From: Nymphaea colorata
Lineage: Eukaryota > Streptophyta > Magnoliopsida > Nymphaeales > Nymphaeaceae
NCBI RefSeq assembly: GCF_008831285.2
Contig: NC_045143.1
Coordinates: 5,155,503-5,219,502, forward strand
Length of the DNA stretch: 64,000 nt
Reading direction: 5' to 3'
A model generated the notes under the pieces. That model had not been told where the DNA came from. It made no database searches and saw only the letters and a program-made list of their open reading frames with translations. A program made the translations under genes and the position numbers. Positions 60,200 to 64,000 of the stretch are shown one piece after another (positions within the stretch are counted from its first letter, which is position 1; each line of letters begins with the position of its first letter).

Positions 60200-62315
60200 C
60201 TATTGAGAATTCGCTTCTGCCTGCTTGGCATTCATGTCAAGAGAACCAAGAAGCTGTATATCACCAACTCCAGCAGGCGGGCCAATGCTACAGCGAGCAG
60301 TATTGTGTCTTGTGATGCTGTCTTTTATCTTCTGAAACTGCAAAGCAGAAGCCACAGGGTTCCCTTTGAATGTATTCAGGAAACAGAAACATCTAGCTAC
60401 TTTATAAAGAAACACCATTTTTGAAGCTGACAAGGTGTTCATTTTTTCAGGTGCAAACACAAATCTGAAAGTTTTCATTTTGGTTTATTCAAATCAGTGT
60501 TTTAAAACTAATTGAATCAACCCCCAACGTGGTCAACCCAATAGGGGAACTTTTTTTGCTTGGAACTTGGCATGACTTGGCTTGACTCAGCTCGACTCGG
60601 ATACGCGCCCCAAACTCACTTTGACTTAGCAAAACTAGTTTGACTCGCTTTGGAACTCATTCTACTCGGTGCAATCTGGTGATAGACTTTATATTTTATA
60701 ATCAAGTGACTGGTTAATAACTATTTGACTACTTAATTTTTTATGTAAATCTTTTAATCTATTGGAAAATAAAAATTTAAGATCAACGTTTGATAAATTT
60801 TCAAATTGCAAATGAAAAGTTCAATCTGATTAGGCTTAATTCCAGATATGGTTATCTGTTTATTTCAATTTTTAGAGAATTGATCTCTCTACTTTTGGAA
60901 TTCTAGTTTTAAATGACACATAGAAACATATTGAGTTTGCCAACTATTGAATAGTTGCAAATGTTAGAATATATTAACTTTAACGTTTGTTTTTTATTGA
61001 GTTGCTTTTCATTAATATATTGATACTTGATATTTAGTTGTGTTGAAGTATGTGACTATAGAGTAGCCGCAGTAGCTCATTTGTTCAGTTTCTCATTATC
61101 GTATGAGCAAATATAGCTTAGTTATTACTTAATGTTTGGTTTGACTTATTTCTGAGTTATACAGGTTATCAAGTCATTATACAACCTTTTTATGTTTAAA
61201 TGACAAGTTATATTTTTGTTTCCTTTAAAAAACAAAGTCAACAAAACCTGACCCGAGTCACCAAGTTACCCCCTAAGTCATGAATCGAAAATGGATTAGT
61301 TGATTCCTGAGTCACTGGGTTTTAAAACATTGGTTCAAATAGCAGAGATAGTTTGCAAAGAGAATGAATGTAGGATCAACAGCAAATCAATATATAGTCA
61401 AGGTGTTAGTGAAAAACTGCATTTTGGTTTTATAAAGTGTGTTCTCAGCAGAAATATAAGGATTAGAGATCATATGGGTTTCTGTCAAAGCAAATCCAAC
61501 ACTTGGAGGGTATTGAAAGGCTAACAATCTTAAGCCCAGACATGAAGGAATGATATCTCTTGCTTTGCTGGGAAAGCAGATTTTGGATACTTCGGTTCTA
61601 AAGGGATGATTACTGATAGTCTGCTAACAGTTCCTTTTATATGGCACAAACATAGCTACAAGTAGAACCTTGTAATTGACCAACAATTTTACAGCTAGAC
61701 AGTCAACATTAGGTTGGTCTTTTGCTAGCTATTCTATAAGTAGCTTATGGTCAGGTTTTCTACAAGAAGTATACTGCAAAGAATGAAATAGAGCTGTAGG
61801 AAATACCATTCTGGCACAATATGAGGTCCTTTTCCTTAAGCAGCATTGTTAACAGTATCTTCTATTTATCAGGTCACCTGATGACTGGAATCCTATGTCA
61901 GTTTATCTATCATGAACTTGTTCACCATATAGTTAAGTAAATTTGTTCACCGAATTTTTTTCTTTCTCTTGCTTCATTTATTCATCATAAGATTGTACTT
62001 AATTGTCATCAAATATCATATGATTGTGTCTGTCAACCAACAAAGAAACATCTGCTCATGCTTCAGTGGGCATTTGTGTTAAATAGATCCCATTTCCATG
62101 TTTTCTAATGGAAGCGAGAGTATAAGAAATCATCATGTTAGAATGCTAACCTTTACTAGTGAACAAGAGAAAGACTCCAACTGCCCCTCTGCACCACGAT
62201 AGAACTGAAAATATGGAAGTACTTTAACATTTAAGCTTTTGCACATAGCTTTGTTCTCATCAAAGTTCACTTTCAAGAATAGAATATCAGGGTGCTCTTT
62301 TGCTGTCCTGCACAG
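60200..62315 (-). CDS. Thioredoxin-like 2 (ACHT family), last two exons; 5' part outside the window
   Basis: Partial gene on the minus strand. Penultimate exon 62315-62151 (55 codons) encodes [20 protein letters not shown] through [21 protein letters not shown] to SCSLVK. Last exon 60337-60200 encodes [20 protein letters not shown] to the stop. Both joints are phase 0 with good sites (TGCAG/CTG, AAG/GTTAGC, TTTGCAG/TTT). The cis-Pro motif VLP and the FYRG and RCSIGP words are typical of atypical chloroplast thioredoxins (ACHT/thioredoxin-like 2), which pass oxidising equivalents to 2-Cys peroxiredoxin and other plastid targets. The redox-active WCxxC exon and the transit peptide should lie further 5'; I searched 62316-64000 by eye and did not find them, so they are probably beyond 64000. 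Loss of the 5' end (a pseudogene) cannot be excluded. Confidence 0.82.
60338..62150 (-). other. Intron of the thioredoxin-like gene with a CTCGACTCGG-type repeat
   Basis: This 1.8-kb intron contains a patch of CTTGGCTTGACTCAGC-like words (~60515-60680) and a related end (~61235-61330, AACCTGACCCGAGTCACC, TTTTAAAACATTGGTTCAAA). The opposite end of the patch reads TCAGTGTTTTAAAACTAATT. TTTTAAAAC-type words at both sides (inverted sense partly) suggest one ~830-bp inserted repeat at about 60495-61333. Confidence 0.45.
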
Positions 62316-64000
62316 CTGCATCATACCCAAAAAAAATCAGCATGTCCCCACTAAAAACAAAAGAAACATGCAAAATGAATCAAGAATGTCATTCTACAGA
62401 ATAAATAAAAGTATAGTGGTTCATTACTTGTTTGAAAGTTATTTGTAGCAAGCACAGGGAGAGCAAATGAATGTTGCATGCAGTGCAGGAACAGTTCATG
62501 ACGACAATTATCTGGTGAAAGCATTGACCGGTGTACTAGTGCATTCTCTATGAAGCTTATTTCCTGAACAATTCTCAAATGGAGAGCAGGAATCCTTTGG
62601 AGATAAATAGGACATTGATGTTCTAAGCATGACATATTTTGTGGGACAATCAAATCTGTAGCACTTGAGAGCGAAGTTGAACTAAACATTTTCTGAGTTT
62701 TCATTGGCCGACGTTCTTGAAGATAACCATGTCCCAAGTTGCAATCTTGGTGATCATTGACCACCAATTATACTGAAAATTCATCAATATCAATTATATC
62801 TCATAGTCAAGAAAAGGATGCATTATCAGAAAAAATGGCTGCAGGGGAGGTGGTGACAGGGGCAGCAGGTCAATTGAAATCTGATTGCTACAAAATATTC
62901 ACTAAACCTTGGTTGCCAGCATTGGAACTTCCTACATATTGTTGGTCATATCATGCATATGAAAGTGAAACCAAGGATGGAATTTCATCATTCACTATTG
63001 GGGTTATCAAAGAAGTTCTAGACTTAGGTTGTTTACAAATATTGACCTATAAATTAAATCCCATGTTTGCAGTGGTAGGAATTTACATTCTAGCTCTCCG
63101 GTGTAGAGGTTAGGGGTCGACAGATATGTTTTCTATGATGATCATCTGCAGTTGGAGCAGCTGGCACACTGACTTTTTCCCTGTTTATTTTGAGAGAAAA
63201 GAGAACTATCGTTTATCAAGAGAGATCAGTACAATGGCTCCTTGACTAGGTTCTGAATGAAAAGATACAAGCCAATAATTTAAAGTGGTCTTTTCATGTC
63301 CCATCAGCATAGAACAGCAGTTAGCCAGGTCACCCAGTTCATGCATTTTCTGCATATTGAATTTCCATAAAGAAACCAGCCATGAGAAGCCTTTGCTTGA
63401 GAAGAGGGAAATTCCATATTTTCTTCCTATGAAATGACTCAAATCCATGAACAAAACAAGGATGTGTACTGGACATTTCTGTGACATCACAACAAGAAAA
63501 TAGTTGTCTCGCTTGTTTAGTTTACAGGTACTCAAAACACCCAGCTACTTCAGCCAGTCATCAATCTTGTTATCCTTGAGGAATCTTCTAAACATGATCA
63601 GCCAAACTGCATTGGCCCCACTATTCAAAGAATAGCCCTTTTGTTCGTGTGATTGGCAGGATTAGGATGATGAGTTCAGTGAGGTGCACCATCCACAAGA
63701 ATCTTTCTGCTAAAACTGAATGTATCATATCTTCCCAGGCTAATATTCATCTGTGTTCAAAGTTTGAAGTACACCAAGTCACCTGATAAAGCTCACCCTC
63801 TCCACAATCTATTTATTATTATTTTTTTCATTTTCCAGGTATAAGAAGCTTTTGTATCCTAATGCACGTTTTTTATTTGATTAGAGCCACTAAATTGACG
63901 TCCGCTTATCGGCAGCACAGTTTGAACTTTGAAGCAATATAGGATTACTTCCAGTGAATTTTCTTTCTCCAAATCCCAGTTCTATTAGCATGACCTTAAC
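62316..64000. other. Probable upstream intron of the thioredoxin-like gene
   Basis: No WCxxC-coding exon, transit peptide or other gene was found in this stretch. Open frames of 109-138 codons on the minus strand (62351-62767, 63206-63535) lack family motifs and do not continue the thioredoxin frame. Confidence 0.45.

Noticed and set aside
3541-62315. A biosynthetic or functional gene cluster across the window
   Set aside because: Sphingolipid glycosylation, gibberellin oxidation, plastid redox and regulators share no pathway, and spacing and orientation are irregular.
62351-63535. Minus-strand frames of 109-138 codons upstream of the thioredoxin exons
   Set aside because: They lack the WCxxC motif and any continuity with the thioredoxin frame.

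Overview
This window is nuclear DNA of a flowering plant. It is AT-rich, its genes are split by GT-AG introns, it carries many AT and GA microsatellites and small inverted-repeat transposons, and its proteins match plant-only families. No organelle or bacterial features were seen. The species cannot be named from the sequence. I found seven genes supported by homology-consistent exon chains, and I place exon borders by splice sites, reading phase and family alignment from memory. No database search was run.

Layout. 1-3540: leader/promoter region with a 234-bp tandem duplication. 3541-8282 (+): GINT1-type GT64 glycosyltransferase, 4 exons, 756 aa. 10595-15724 (-): LRR receptor-like kinase of subfamily III, 2 exons, 653 aa, with a degenerate catalytic loop. 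15.8-31 kb: gene-poor and repeat-rich, with a LINE remnant, a hAT-type MITE with a perfect 8-bp target duplication, a MULE-like MITE, and long AT tracts. 31175-33831 (+): ent-kaurene oxidase (CYP701A), 8 exons, 503 aa, two introns apparently starting with GC. 35088-35288 (-): small alanine-rich protein, probably with a 5' leader exon near 38.6 kb. 41705-45036 (-): bHLH041-like transcription factor, 8 exons including a 15-nt microexon, 507 aa. 45.3-52 kb: repeats. 52065-58587 (+): DUF707 protein, 14 exons, 394 aa, type II membrane topology. 60200-62315 (-): last two exons of an ACHT/thioredoxin-like 2 gene whose 5' part lies beyond the window.

The genes look like an ordinary plant neighbourhood rather than a functional cluster. 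GINT1 acts in sphingolipid (GIPC) head-group glycosylation in the Golgi. KO acts in gibberellin synthesis at the plastid envelope/ER. ACHT acts in chloroplast redox. The bHLH and the receptor are regulators. Nothing in spacing or orientation links them.

I did not find a clearly new system. The points most worth checking are the two GC-AG introns in the KO gene, the bHLH microexon, the loss of HRD/DFG chemistry in the receptor kinase, and several small transposon families defined here by their own terminal repeats and target duplications.
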